From the NCBI GenBank assembly GCA_016714025.1, contig JADJOB010000001.1, positions 62,001 to 126,000 on the forward strand: DNA of 64,000 nucleotides, in the 5' to 3' direction. The stretch is from Saprospiraceae bacterium (GTDB lineage: Bacteria > Bacteroidota > Bacteroidia > Chitinophagales > Saprospiraceae). The notes beneath the pieces are model-generated. The model searched no databases and had not been told where the DNA came from. It worked only from the letters and a program-made list of their open reading frames with translations. Shown piece by piece: positions 46,818 through 57,000 of the stretch. The position numbers were made by a program, and so were the translations under genes. The stretch's first letter is position 1, and every line of letters starts with the position of its first letter.

Positions 46818-47246
46818 TAATATTCATTCAGGCACAAATGGCCTGAAACCGTTTATGTGTAAATCTGGGTGGGGGGTAGGTAAAAAACGGGACTCCTTCA
46901 AAAAGGATTATCACCGATTCTCTTCTGAATAATTGCAACTAACATTCCAAAAAATGAGTGCCGAATTTTACTATTGTAGAATAAATCTAATTTAAATAGA
47001 TTACTATTTGTACTAATATATTAGTTACTTGAAAACTTGATTTTATACTTTATACAAAGTATAGATGGGGAAAAAAAAATTATATAAAAATATTTTAGGG
47101 CATTTTAGGGATTCATAAATCTACCCTTCCCATTGACTCCTTAAAAACATAAGCTGCTCATTATCAATAATTAGCATAAAAAAAAGGGCGCAAGGATTCC
47201 CTTGCGCCCTCAGGCTTAATATAATTTTAAAAGGTTTACCCTTTAA
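46818..47246. other. Intergenic region between array members 1 and 2
   Basis: About 430 bp, AT-rich. The right side holds the terminator at 47185-47210. The left side is the 5' region of member 2, with a G-rich run (46871-46876), an ACGGGA motif and a small CAGGC...GCCTG hairpin (46833-46849). I found no -7 consensus, small ORF or RNA gene I could support. Confidence 0.5.
47185..47210 (-). terminator. Terminator after the largest giant gene
   Basis: An 11-bp perfect stem (AGGGCGCAAGG) with a 4-nt loop, followed on the minus strand by eight T residues. It lies about 37 nt past the stop of the 2109-aa gene, so that gene probably ends its own transcript and member 2 needs its own promoter. Confidence 0.88.
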
Positions 47247-50200
47247 TTAATCCATAACCAACATGCGTTTTGTTGCTGTAAAGTTTAAAGCATCCAATTG
47301 GTAATATAAAACACCACTGGCACTTAGCTCAGTGCGGTTTATTTTAACTGAATTTAAACCTTTCAACCCATTCAATTCATAAACTCTGATCACTTTGCCT
47401 GTAACATCATATATACTCAATTTTGCAGGGCCCGCTTCTGGCAGTCTATAATTAATCACTGACTCTTTAACAAATGGATTAGGTGTATTTTGATATAACT
47501 CAAAGACGCCACTTTCTACAAGTCCTTTTTCAGTACGGATATTCAACAAGACATCTTTTATCTGCAAGTTGCTACCATAAGCTTCCGCAGCAGTAACATC
47601 ATTGGTGATCGCTAATAAATTACCAATATGAGCAGAACCTGTTGCATGGAACACGACTGTAAACAATGTGGTTTTTGAATCTATACTCACCGGGGTTTTA
47701 TTATTCCAGCTGGTGGTTAGAATACCAGATTCTACACGGTTAATTCCAAAATTGGATTCATCTACCGCCAATGCACCTGACTCAACTCCTGCATAAGACA
47801 AGAGATTTGCATCGAATTTCAAAGTAAACTGATATCCAGAGATGCCAGTAAAATCACTTGCTTTAAATTGAAGTTTATAGACTTCACCGGCAACAACAGG
47901 AATATTGTCAAGTTCAAAATGAAGTTGGCTATTGTTACGGCTGGTTGAACCAGTGAAATTGTGTCCACGGGCATTATTATTAACATCACCCATTTTAACA
48001 GCTATAAAATTCTCAATCTTTTCAGTTGCAGTTGGCATTGGAACAATTACTTCACGAGGTGCATTCCATGGATTGGTAGCATCCATAAAATGATCTTTAG
48101 GAATAAAGGTCCAGGAATCAACTTTGCTAAATTGATTTGAAACACCTAAAATCAACTTTCTGATTTCAGAAATATCTGCCGCAGTAATTGATGAACTGTT
48201 ATTGACATCAGCAGCAATCAATTTATATGGACTGTTCAAATCCTCAATGCCTAAAATATGGCGTTGAATTTTTACAATGTCTGCTGTTGAAACACCATTC
48301 AACGGATCATCTGTTCTTCTTGGTTTTACAACATATTCCTGAGCAACTCCATAATTTAAATCACCAAATAAGTAAAGTCCATTACTGGATGTAGTCATTT
48401 GTTTTTTCATTACAGTTGACTCAATCAGTTGAACATCTGCATCCTGAGTTCCTTCATCATTCAATGTTTTTAATTCTCCGGTAATTTTTCCGAATGAACC
48501 CACATCAGGACAAACATTGTGTGGATCCTGGATAACAATGGTTGTTTTGCAACAATCTTTATTTCCTTCTTCATCTTCTACACATATAGTAACCGGAATA
48601 ATTAATTCATCATTTATTTTACTGGATACAAAATCTTCACAGCAAATCGTAACGCTGTCTGAACCAAAGTCATCAAAATAAATTCTTAAATCTTCAGGAT
48701 CAGTACAGTTATCATAACTACCAGCATCCAGATCTCTTGCCCATAAAGTGACACAGCCGCTACTTGGCATTACTGTAGTAATGACTCCTACATGACAATA
48801 AGGTGTTGGAGCTTTGCAGTCTTTAATTTCAAACAACTGACAATTAGCTGCTAAGTTTCCGCAACCATCCTCTACATACCAACATATCTTATGGATACCA
48901 ATTGGATAGCTACCACTTGCATCAAATGGATTTAATTCATCATCAGCTAATGGATTGTGATGTTTTAATGGCGTACGGCCGGCAGCGTATTCTTTTTTAG
49001 TTAAAGGTCCAACAGCATAATCAAAGCCAGAGTGTACCCCTATTCCATCGTTAAAAATATCAATTTTATAATCGTAGGATAACCAATCAAGCGGACTGCA
49101 ATTATCTGTAGCATCTACTGTAATCGTAATGTGACCATAACAAACATTATTTGCTGCATTTTTTACTGCAGGTTCACAATCTCCAATTTCAACTGAAATA
49201 ACCGGTTTGTCTGTATCATGTACTTTAATGATTTGCAGATAAGACCAACGACCTTTCACAGGATCAATGCTTGGATCGTATTGGCACCAGTCAATTACTG
49301 TCCAATGACGTAATACTTTAAAACAAGCATCCGGTTCAATTGTAAATATTTCATCTGTATATTCAATACTGATCAATGCGCATAAATCATCTGCATTGTT
49401 TTCAATAACAGGTCTTCCTAATAATGGATTATCCGGATTAATATCAGCTCCGCATCCATCAATAGTAGTTGCTTGACCTGTGCAATTGCCCGGCCAGGTA
49501 ATGTCATCATCCGGATCGCAATTATCGGCACGGTTGATATAAAATGGATCACAATCGACCACCCAAATAATTTGAGTTCCTGTAACACTGATTCCATTAG
49601 GGCCTCTTGCAACAATGGTTCTGGTAAGTTGACCTTGACCACATTCGCGATTGTCATTTACAGATATGGAATAATTGGTACCACAAGCACCTAAAACAGT
49701 TCCGTCAAATCCCCAAACCAATTCATACTTTCTATCATAATGAGCTGTATCAAATAGAAAACGATAATATTCACATGCACGATTCCATGCAGGTGGGTTT
49801 GATGGTGGTGCCCCGGGCACATAACCTGGATATCCTGTAATATCATTTCGAACACAATAATTATAGCAAACCAAATCATTGGTTACCACTTTGTGTCTTT
49901 GACTTAAATCATTTACAACTCTACCAAAAGTAGCATCATTTGGATCTGTTAATTTATCAACATCAAACCAGAACCAGCAACTTACTACGATATTTGGTGG
50001 AGGAACCACAGTTGGAACGCTTTTATCTTGTACTTCCACTTCTATCATGCAATCGCTGAAGCGATTGAACAATGGCCCACCTGGGTTCATTCTGTTAGGA
50101 GCAATAGGTCCTGTACCAGGATCGCGATCAAACACCCTTAGAACAACCATGATTGATTTACCAACATCGGTACAACAGAATTTAACATGATCATCAAAAT

Positions 50201-53200
50201 AAATTTGATTTCCATCTAATACTGCATTATCGTCTCCATTTACAGATGCGCAATTCGTTCCATTATCTGCTTGGTTTGCATTGCTACCATTATTCGTTCC
50301 ACGCAATTGCTCCATGCGTATTACTTTAAAGAAGATATGTGGTGCGCAATTATCAAAACTTCCCTGATTTAAATCTTTCGCAAATACTTTTCCAAAATTT
50401 TCACCCGGACTTTGATTTCCATTGATACTTACCACAGTCTTTTGATCACATACTGCAACAGGTGGCACATTATCTACAACATTGACTGCAACTCTGCGTT
50501 TGGTAATATTTCCACAACAATCTTCAGCAACGATATAACCATTCCATACGCCTGGTTCAATTCCAATTATCACATAACCCGCATTTTCATCACCCAATAC
50601 AGTTCCATTTTCTATTTCAACCGTGTAATGAATTTCATTGCTGCAATTATCCAACAACCATGGCTTTGGAACTTCCCATCTACCGGTGCATGTCCAAACT
50701 TCCATATTTACATTGACAGTGTCAGGATACAAGACTTGTGGTCCATATCTATCAATCACTTTAATAACTTGATTGTGCCCTCCAACGATTGAAGTACACC
50801 AATCAAGAACGGTCCATTTCCTCAATACTTTATAACATCCAATAGGACCAGCATCGCATCCTGGTTTTGCAACATCAATAATGATGTCCTGGAAGTTGAT
50901 TCCTAAATTAGAACAACCACTACCAGTTGGATATCCTGTTCCAGCCCACATAACAACTTCATCAGGTCCCCAACAAACAGGATTATTAGGCCTCCAGCTT
51001 GGATGTGCAGGATAATAAATTGGCCAAGGACTTGGATGTCCTACATACAATCCAGTATCTATACAATTCCAGCCAAGAACTCTTGGTAAACGTTCTCCAG
51101 CCAAATCCCCATTTGGACTTGGTAAAAATCCACCTGTAGCAAACCAATGTGCTGAATCCAGAATGTACCCATCTACACAATAAGGATATGCTAAATAATG
51201 AGGTGTATAATCTTTTGTAGTATTTATTTTCTCATCACATGCTAACGCAGGTTCATCGATATCATCATAATTTTCCGGAACACCCACGTCATTTAATGTT
51301 GCCAATCCTACTGTAATGGTTTGTGAACAAACAGCTTTATTTCCTGAACCATCTATTGCGGTCCAGGTACGCACAATCCGCTCTTCATAACCAACAGCAC
51401 ATCCACCTTGGGTAACAACATCTTTGTATGTTAAAGAATAGCTTCCACAATTTTCAGTAACACGTGTAGTTCCTAAAAATGCCGGAGTGAGTTCTGTGGT
51501 TCCACAAGTAACGCAGGTATCTCTTGCACAAACTAAAATTGGTGCAATTTTATCTTCGATTGTTAAATGACCCCAACAAGAATTACCTGTTGCAGGATCT
51601 CTAACGGTAACTTTTATTTCTCTTCCAATATCTTGAATACCTACTTGAACTCCCGGAACGTTGGGTTGACGGTCAATCAAAATATTGGTAATCCAATCTC
51701 TTAATTCAACTATATATAAATCATAGCATTTATAAGGTCCGCCAGACAGTACTTCATCTGCGCTTATAGTAGCGAAACAATTTTCATCCAAACTGATTTG
51801 AATTTCGTCATGGCAAGTTAATTGAGTTACTGTATTAGGGTATGCATTAACACACACATCAAATTGACAAGTTGATTTATTTCCAGCTGCATCGGTTGCT
51901 TCATAACACAAGGTTTTGCATCCTACTGGAAAATAAGATCCCGGACCATAAGGCTGGCCACAAGTTTGAACAACTGGCACCATTCCTAAAGTTGCCGGAT
52001 CAATTCTTGAGTACAATACATCACCGGGAAATCCAAATGGACTGCAGGCGATCCCAAAATTTGCACCAGCAAGATTTACAGAGATAACTCCTATACCTCC
52101 TGCAGGTGAATTGTGAACTGGATTAATAGCAATGATACTATCACCATAATTTCCACCTGAGCAGGTACCAAAACCTGGTAGGTTCATGCTGTAACCTGAA
52201 TTGATCGTACCTAAAATTCCAAATCCTCTTAATTCACCTGGGTTTAATATCATCCCTTTATCATCATTTGCAACTTGGGCTACATTGCCTGAATTATTAC
52301 AAATAGGAGCATTCCGACTTCCTGCAACCGGTTTAGATAAATAAATTGTGTCTTTAAACAACCCAGCGGTACCTGCGGTCCAGGCTGAAGTACGCACAGA
52401 ATCAGCAACACCGGTCGTTTTAATTAATGACCAGGCTGATTTAGGCATATTATTTAAACAAGTTTGACCAGTTGGCCATCCGCCGGTTGGCGCAGCTCTC
52501 CAGGAAGTATTAGCAGTATTTCGGGTATAAACTTCGTATGTACCGGCAGTACTGGCAGATCCACCTGTAAATGCAGCTGAAAATCCACGTATATAAATTG
52601 GGCAATTGCTTTTATTTCTAATGTCAAAAAAGTAACCCCCACTATCTCCGCAAGCATTAATCCCGCAGAAATTTTGGAAAAACTGATTACAACCTCCTGA
52701 CAAGGCATTTTGTCCAAAAACAAGAGGAAACGGACAATCATCCATGGCCATAAACATAGGAGCATTCCATGCAGCTTCACATTCACCAGGACCTAAATTG
52801 ATAGTGATTCCTTTGGTTGGACAATTCAATATTACAGGTGGAATGCGGTCATTGACGTTAATTTCTTGTACCGTGGAAATTTCTTCACAGGTATATTTAT
52901 TAATACTGGACCATTTTATTTTGGTAATTCCATTTGGCAATTCAACTTCTCCACCACATTTATGATTGATGTCATTGATTGCCCGGATATTTGATTGAGG
53001 AATTCTCAATTCGATGTCTAGCCAACTTTCCTGACAAAATGGGAAAGACTGTCCATTGGTTATCAATGAATTAGGTAATATTTTCCAACGCAATCCCCCT
53101 TGGATTTGCGAATTGAATTCGCAAAAGGACATGGTGCAGCTGCTTTCAACAACCTGACAATCCAAACCTCCTACCCTGCAAATGATGGTTCCATTTTCAT

Positions 53201-53576
53201 CCACCAATACTAAATCTTCAAATGGTCTGGCACTTAAATCGCCAATTGCAGTCATAACTATGGTTACATCAGCGCAACCTGCTGCAGGAACGGTTTCAAA
53301 AATGGTCAACGTTGAATCTAAATGAACCCCTCCAGGTGGGAATTCCCTGAAATTTAATTCAAAATGTTTCTTTACTATTGCTGGTTTTGCATTTGGATCC
53401 GGAATGCATCCACATTCAGGCAACACAAAATCAGGACATTCCAATGCCACTTTCCCGGCACAACTGGAGGTGAGTCCTTGCGGCGGAAATGCTGCAAACT
53501 GGCAATCTTGGGCTAAGCTTGTTTGGGCAACAAGAATTCCCAGGAATAAGTTGAAATACAAAATTGAACGTTTCAT
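47247..53576 (-). CDS. 2109-aa Cys-rich T9SS protein with dockerin and cohesin-like domains (array member 1)
   Basis: The largest gene of the window, with a normal signal peptide (MKRSILYFNLFLGILVAQTSLAQ). The head (about 24-590) is the array's largest and is Cys-rich; it includes a segment rich in Gly, Asn and Ser (about 300-520) without recognisable motifs. From about residue 600 it follows the common plan: CWGHLTIEDK module, VRTWTAIDGSGNKAVC, a Pro/Trp-rich insertion near 800-880 and HYR-like domains. The tail has dockerin-type loops (about 1750-1812, DPLNGVSTADIVKIQRHILG and DVNNSSSITAADISEIRK), a cohesin-like domain (about 1860-1995, SGYQFTLKFDANLL, ESGALAVDESNF) and a T9SS type A domain from about 2025 (NTPNPFVKESVINY). 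It has its own terminator. No catalytic motif seen. Confidence 0.85.
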   Translation of the reverse strand: MKRSILYFNLFLGILVAQTSLAQDCQFAAFPPQGLTSSCAGKVALECPDFVLPECGCIPDPNAKPAIVKKHFELNFREFPPGGVHLDSTLTIFETVPAAGCADVTIVMTAIGDLSARPFEDLVLVDENGTIICRVGGLDCQVVESSCTMSFCEFNSQIQGGLRWKILPNSLITNGQSFPFCQESWLDIELRIPQSNIRAINDINHKCGGEVELPNGITKIKWSSINKYTCEEISTVQEINVNDRIPPVILNCPTKGITINLGPGECEAAWNAPMFMAMDDCPFPLVFGQNALSGGCNQFFQNFCGINACGDSGGYFFDIRNKSNCPIYIRGFSAAFTGGSASTAGTYEVYTRNTANTSWRAAPTGGWPTGQTCLNNMPKSAWSLIKTTGVADSVRTSAWTAGTAGLFKDTIYLSKPVAGSRNAPICNNSGNVAQVANDDKGMILNPGELRGFGILGTINSGYSMNLPGFGTCSGGNYGDSIIAINPVHNSPAGGIGVISVNLAGANFGIACSPFGFPGDVLYSRIDPATLGMVPVVQTCGQPYGPGSYFPVGCKTLCYEATDAAGNKSTCQFDVCVNAYPNTVTQLTCHDEIQISLDENCFATISADEVLSGGPYKCYDLYIVELRDWITNILIDRQPNVPGVQVGIQDIGREIKVTVRDPATGNSCWGHLTIEDKIAPILVCARDTCVTCGTTELTPAFLGTTRVTENCGSYSLTYKDVVTQGGCAVGYEERIVRTWTAIDGSGNKAVCSQTITVGLATLNDVGVPENYDDIDEPALACDEKINTTKDYTPHYLAYPYCVDGYILDSAHWFATGGFLPSPNGDLAGERLPRVLGWNCIDTGLYVGHPSPWPIYYPAHPSWRPNNPVCWGPDEVVMWAGTGYPTGSGCSNLGINFQDIIIDVAKPGCDAGPIGCYKVLRKWTVLDWCTSIVGGHNQVIKVIDRYGPQVLYPDTVNVNMEVWTCTGRWEVPKPWLLDNCSNEIHYTVEIENGTVLGDENAGYVIIGIEPGVWNGYIVAEDCCGNITKRRVAVNVVDNVPPVAVCDQKTVVSINGNQSPGENFGKVFAKDLNQGSFDNCAPHIFFKVIRMEQLRGTNNGSNANQADNGTNCASVNGDDNAVLDGNQIYFDDHVKFCCTDVGKSIMVVLRVFDRDPGTGPIAPNRMNPGGPLFNRFSDCMIEVEVQDKSVPTVVPPPNIVVSCWFWFDVDKLTDPNDATFGRVVNDLSQRHKVVTNDLVCYNYCVRNDITGYPGYVPGAPPSNPPAWNRACEYYRFLFDTAHYDRKYELVWGFDGTVLGACGTNYSISVNDNRECGQGQLTRTIVARGPNGISVTGTQIIWVVDCDPFYINRADNCDPDDDITWPGNCTGQATTIDGCGADINPDNPLLGRPVIENNADDLCALISIEYTDEIFTIEPDACFKVLRHWTVIDWCQYDPSIDPVKGRWSYLQIIKVHDTDKPVISVEIGDCEPAVKNAANNVCYGHITITVDATDNCSPLDWLSYDYKIDIFNDGIGVHSGFDYAVGPLTKKEYAAGRTPLKHHNPLADDELNPFDASGSYPIGIHKICWYVEDGCGNLAANCQLFEIKDCKAPTPYCHVGVITTVMPSSGCVTLWARDLDAGSYDNCTDPEDLRIYFDDFGSDSVTICCEDFVSSKINDELIIPVTICVEDEEGNKDCCKTTIVIQDPHNVCPDVGSFGKITGELKTLNDEGTQDADVQLIESTVMKKQMTTSSNGLYLFGDLNYGVAQEYVVKPRRTDDPLNGVSTADIVKIQRHILGIEDLNSPYKLIAADVNNSSSITAADISEIRKLILGVSNQFSKVDSWTFIPKDHFMDATNPWNAPREVIVPMPTATEKIENFIAVKMGDVNNNARGHNFTGSTSRNNSQLHFELDNIPVVAGEVYKLQFKASDFTGISGYQFTLKFDANLLSYAGVESGALAVDESNFGINRVESGILTTSWNNKTPVSIDSKTTLFTVVFHATGSAHIGNLLAITNDVTAAEAYGSNLQIKDVLLNIRTEKGLVESGVFELYQNTPNPFVKESVINYRLPEAGPAKLSIYDVTGKVIRVYELNGLKGLNSVKINRTELSASGVLYYQLDALNFTATKRMLVMD

Positions 53577-54042
53577 GAATTTGGTTATACTATTAAATAA
53601 ATTCGTCTTTAATACTCATTTTAAAACACAGTTAAACCCTATTCAGCCTAAAACCTAAAGACTTTGATTTTAGACAAATAGAATTAAACATCAAAGAACT
53701 CAAGCAAAATGAAACGCTTTCAAATGCCTAAGACCTTGATTAATAATAATTTACAAATATGACTTTGGAAGAGTTGCTTCGTCTCTATCAAAAATCAATT
53801 AGTAGGACCTGACTTAACAGAATCCTTTCACCTAGCAAAAATAACACAGCATTTTGAAATACCAAATTATTCACAGCTTTTTTATTAGTATGATATATCG
53901 GAAACTACATATATAACTTTTTTAAATACAGTTCGAAATTTCCAAATACTGTTTTTTGCCAAAAATTAACTTCAAAGCAACTGATTGACTTACTTTTACG
54001 TACACTGTAGCATAAAACTATATTTTGATTAAAAATCACCAC
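53577..54042. other. Divergent intergenic region
   Basis: About 466 AT-rich bases separating the start of the 2109-aa gene from the start of the ten-repeat gene, and thus the control region for both. I see no exact TAnnTTTG element in either direction (TACTTTTA at 53991-53998 is the nearest for the plus strand), no long ORF and no strong hairpin. An alternative sigma factor or a long leader is possible but unproven. Confidence 0.5.
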
Positions 54043-57000
54043 ATGCGATTTAAAAACCTCCTTCTCAGCTTAAGTATTTTATTCCTGGGTACAGGGCTAT
54101 TTCCTAAAGTTCAAGCCTGTGAATTATTTGATTTGGTGATCACCAAAACCAATTGCAATCCAGACAAGAAATTTGCCGTTAAAATCAACTTTGGTTACAG
54201 AGATGCAGGCGATTTTTTTACAATTACTGGAAATGGAAAGAATTACGGCAAATTTGCCTATTCCAAACTGCCAATTATAATTGATGGGTTACCGGGTGAT
54301 TGTTCAACGGTTTATGAATTTGTAATCACAGATGTTACTAATCAATCTTGCCAAATTGCTAGGGAATTGGGGAAAGTATGCTGCGAGTCCAATTGTGAAT
54401 TATTTGACTTGAAATACGATAAATCTGATTGTGATAGTAACAATCGATTCAAATTACTTTTCACTTTTAAATATCAAAACACTTCCAAATGCTTTAGATT
54501 AAAAATAAATGATCAAAATTACGGGGAATTTGAATACAGCGCTTTACCACTAAACCTGGGTCCCTTTGAAGGAGATTGCATTACTAAAAGGTTGATTACC
54601 ATTGTTGATTGTGACAAACCCGAGTGCCAGGCCCGGATCGAAATTCCTGAAATTTGTTGTCCTGAAAAATGTAAAATTTCAGATTTGAAAATTGAGCGCA
54701 CAGCCTGCGATTCGGATAAGATGTTTTATGCTAAAATTGCCTTTAAAGCAACCGGCGTTTCAGATAGCTTCTTTTTAAAGGCCAACAACCGTTTAATGGG
54801 AAAATTCAAATACGGTGAGGCATTTTATAAAATCGGCCCACTTCTAGGTGACTGCGTTACAAAATACAATTTTCTAATTGCAGATCACAGAGATCTTTCC
54901 TGTGCCACCGATACCCTTTGGGGACCTGTTTGCTGCGACACAATTCAAGAACCTTGTAAGCTGTATGATTTAATTGTTGAAAAAACGGATTGCACACCTG
55001 ACAAACTGTTTTATGTTGTTCTTAATTTTAAAAATCGGAATTCATCAGATTGTTTTAAGGTCTCAGGAAACGGGAAATTTTATGGTGAATTTCCCTACAG
55101 TTCTTTGCCATTAAAATTAGGGCCATTTCAAGGTGATTGTAAAACCGAATATGAATTTGTAATTAAAGATTGTAAAGACGAGCGCTGTGGACTGGAAAAA
55201 TTTATAGGTAAAGTATGCTGTGACACAGTGCCTCCTGAACCTTGCAAATTATTTGATCTGAATGTTACCCGACTTGAATGCAATAATGACAAACAGTTTT
55301 ATCTGAAAATTAATTTTGGACACAACAATACCTCCGATTGCTTTAGGGTTTCCGGAAATGGAAAAGTCTATGGAGAATTTCCGTATACTTCCTTGCCTTT
55401 ACTTTTAGGCCCATTACCGGGTGATTGTAAAACAGAATATGAATTATTTATCCAAGATTGTAAAGACCCTCATTGTTCCCTCGAAAAATTCATTGGTAAA
55501 GTCTGCTGTGACAGTGTCCCGCCAGAGCCTTGTAAGTTGTTTGATTTAAATGTTACCCGATTGGAATGCAACAACGACAAACAATTTTTTCTGAAAATTA
55601 ATTTCGGCCACAACAATACTTCTGATTGTTTTAAGGTTTCCGGCAATGGTCATGTTTATGGAGAATTTCCATACTCTTCCTTGCCTTTACTATTAGGCCC
55701 GTTGCCAGGAGATTGCAAAACCGAATATGAACTCGTTATAAAAGATTGTAAAGATGAACGCTGTGGACTTGAAAAGTTTATTGGCAAGGTTTGTTGTGAT
55801 AGTGTGCCACCCGGACCCTGCAAATTAAGTGGATTACGTTTTGAAAAATCTGTATGCGATGCAAATGGTAATTTTTATGTTTCATTCAATTTTGATCATA
55901 CCAATACATCGGATTGCTTTAAAATTCAAGGAAATGGAAGAACTTATGGTGAATTTAAATACAGTCAACTTCCTGTAAAAATTGGCCCATTACCTGGAGA
56001 TTGTAAAACTGAATATGAGTTTTTAATCGTTGATTGTGCAGATCCACATTGTTCACTTGTCAAAGACCTTGGAGTTGTTTGTTGTAATACCGCTGATTGT
56101 AAAATTTCAAATGTAAGTGTTGCCAGAACGCATTGTGAGGGTGAACGGAAATTCTACGCAATTCTCAAATTTAATTATATAGGAACTTCAGAATGTTTTA
56201 GGCTGCGTGGCAATGGCCATGATTATGGTGAATTCCGTTATGCTAATTTACCGATAAAAATTGGTCCGCTTACGGCTGATTGTAACACTCCCTATGAATT
56301 TGTAATTGAAGATTGCAAGAAAAATGAATGCAGAGCTGAGGCTTTCTTGGGCAAAGTATGTTGTGATTCCACGGATGCTAAAATTTATGAATTAACGATG
56401 ACTCGTTCTGATTGCGAACCAGACTCCACCTTTAATGTCAAATTTGGATTCCGCTACAGAGAAGTTTCCGATTCCTTTGAAATTTTTGTAAATGGCCGAT
56501 TAATTAAAACGTTTGCGTATACACAAGTACCCGTCGTGGTGGGACCTTTTAAAGCAGATTGTCACACTATTTATAAATTCCGCATCAGAGACCAGAAGGA
56601 CACAACCATTTTTACAGATCGATATATAGAAAGACCCTGTTGTAAGCCTCAAGGAGAGCCTTGTCGAATATTTGATGTCAAAGCAACCCCATTAAATTGC
56701 ACAGGCCCTGATGAGTATGCTTTGAAAATAGATTTTAAATATCAAGGTACAACCAACGCATTTTTTGATGTATTTGACCGAACAAAAAATATTGGATTTT
56801 TTAGATTTGATTCTTTGCCCCTTATTATCAATAATTTTAAACAGAGTGGCAGGGATTTCGACTTTATAAAAATTTGCGAGAATGATAATCCGGGTTGTTG
56901 TTCTGTTGTTGAATTTCGAACCATAGATTGCATCAGCAATGATCCTTCTAAATTTAGTATTAAACGGTTGATCGTTAATAATTCATCAGGTACCGTTGGC

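Noticed and set aside
46818..47246. Small RNA gene or riboswitch upstream of array member 2
   Set aside because: Apart from the terminator and a 5-bp hairpin there is no stable or conserved structure I could recognise.
33424..53576. Cellulosome scaffold (carbohydrate-degrading complex)
   Set aside because: Dockerin- and cohesin-like parts are present, but I see no glycoside hydrolase or carbohydrate-binding module in or around the array.
49473..53658. Several plus-strand open frames of 60-126 codons inside the giant genes
   Set aside because: They lie antisense to long coding frames with clear domain motifs, and their translations lack any recognisable pattern.
54118..56931. CRISPR array suggested by regular repeats of ~280 bp
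   Set aside because: The repeats are in-frame coding units with synonymous variation, far longer than CRISPR repeats, and there are no cas genes.
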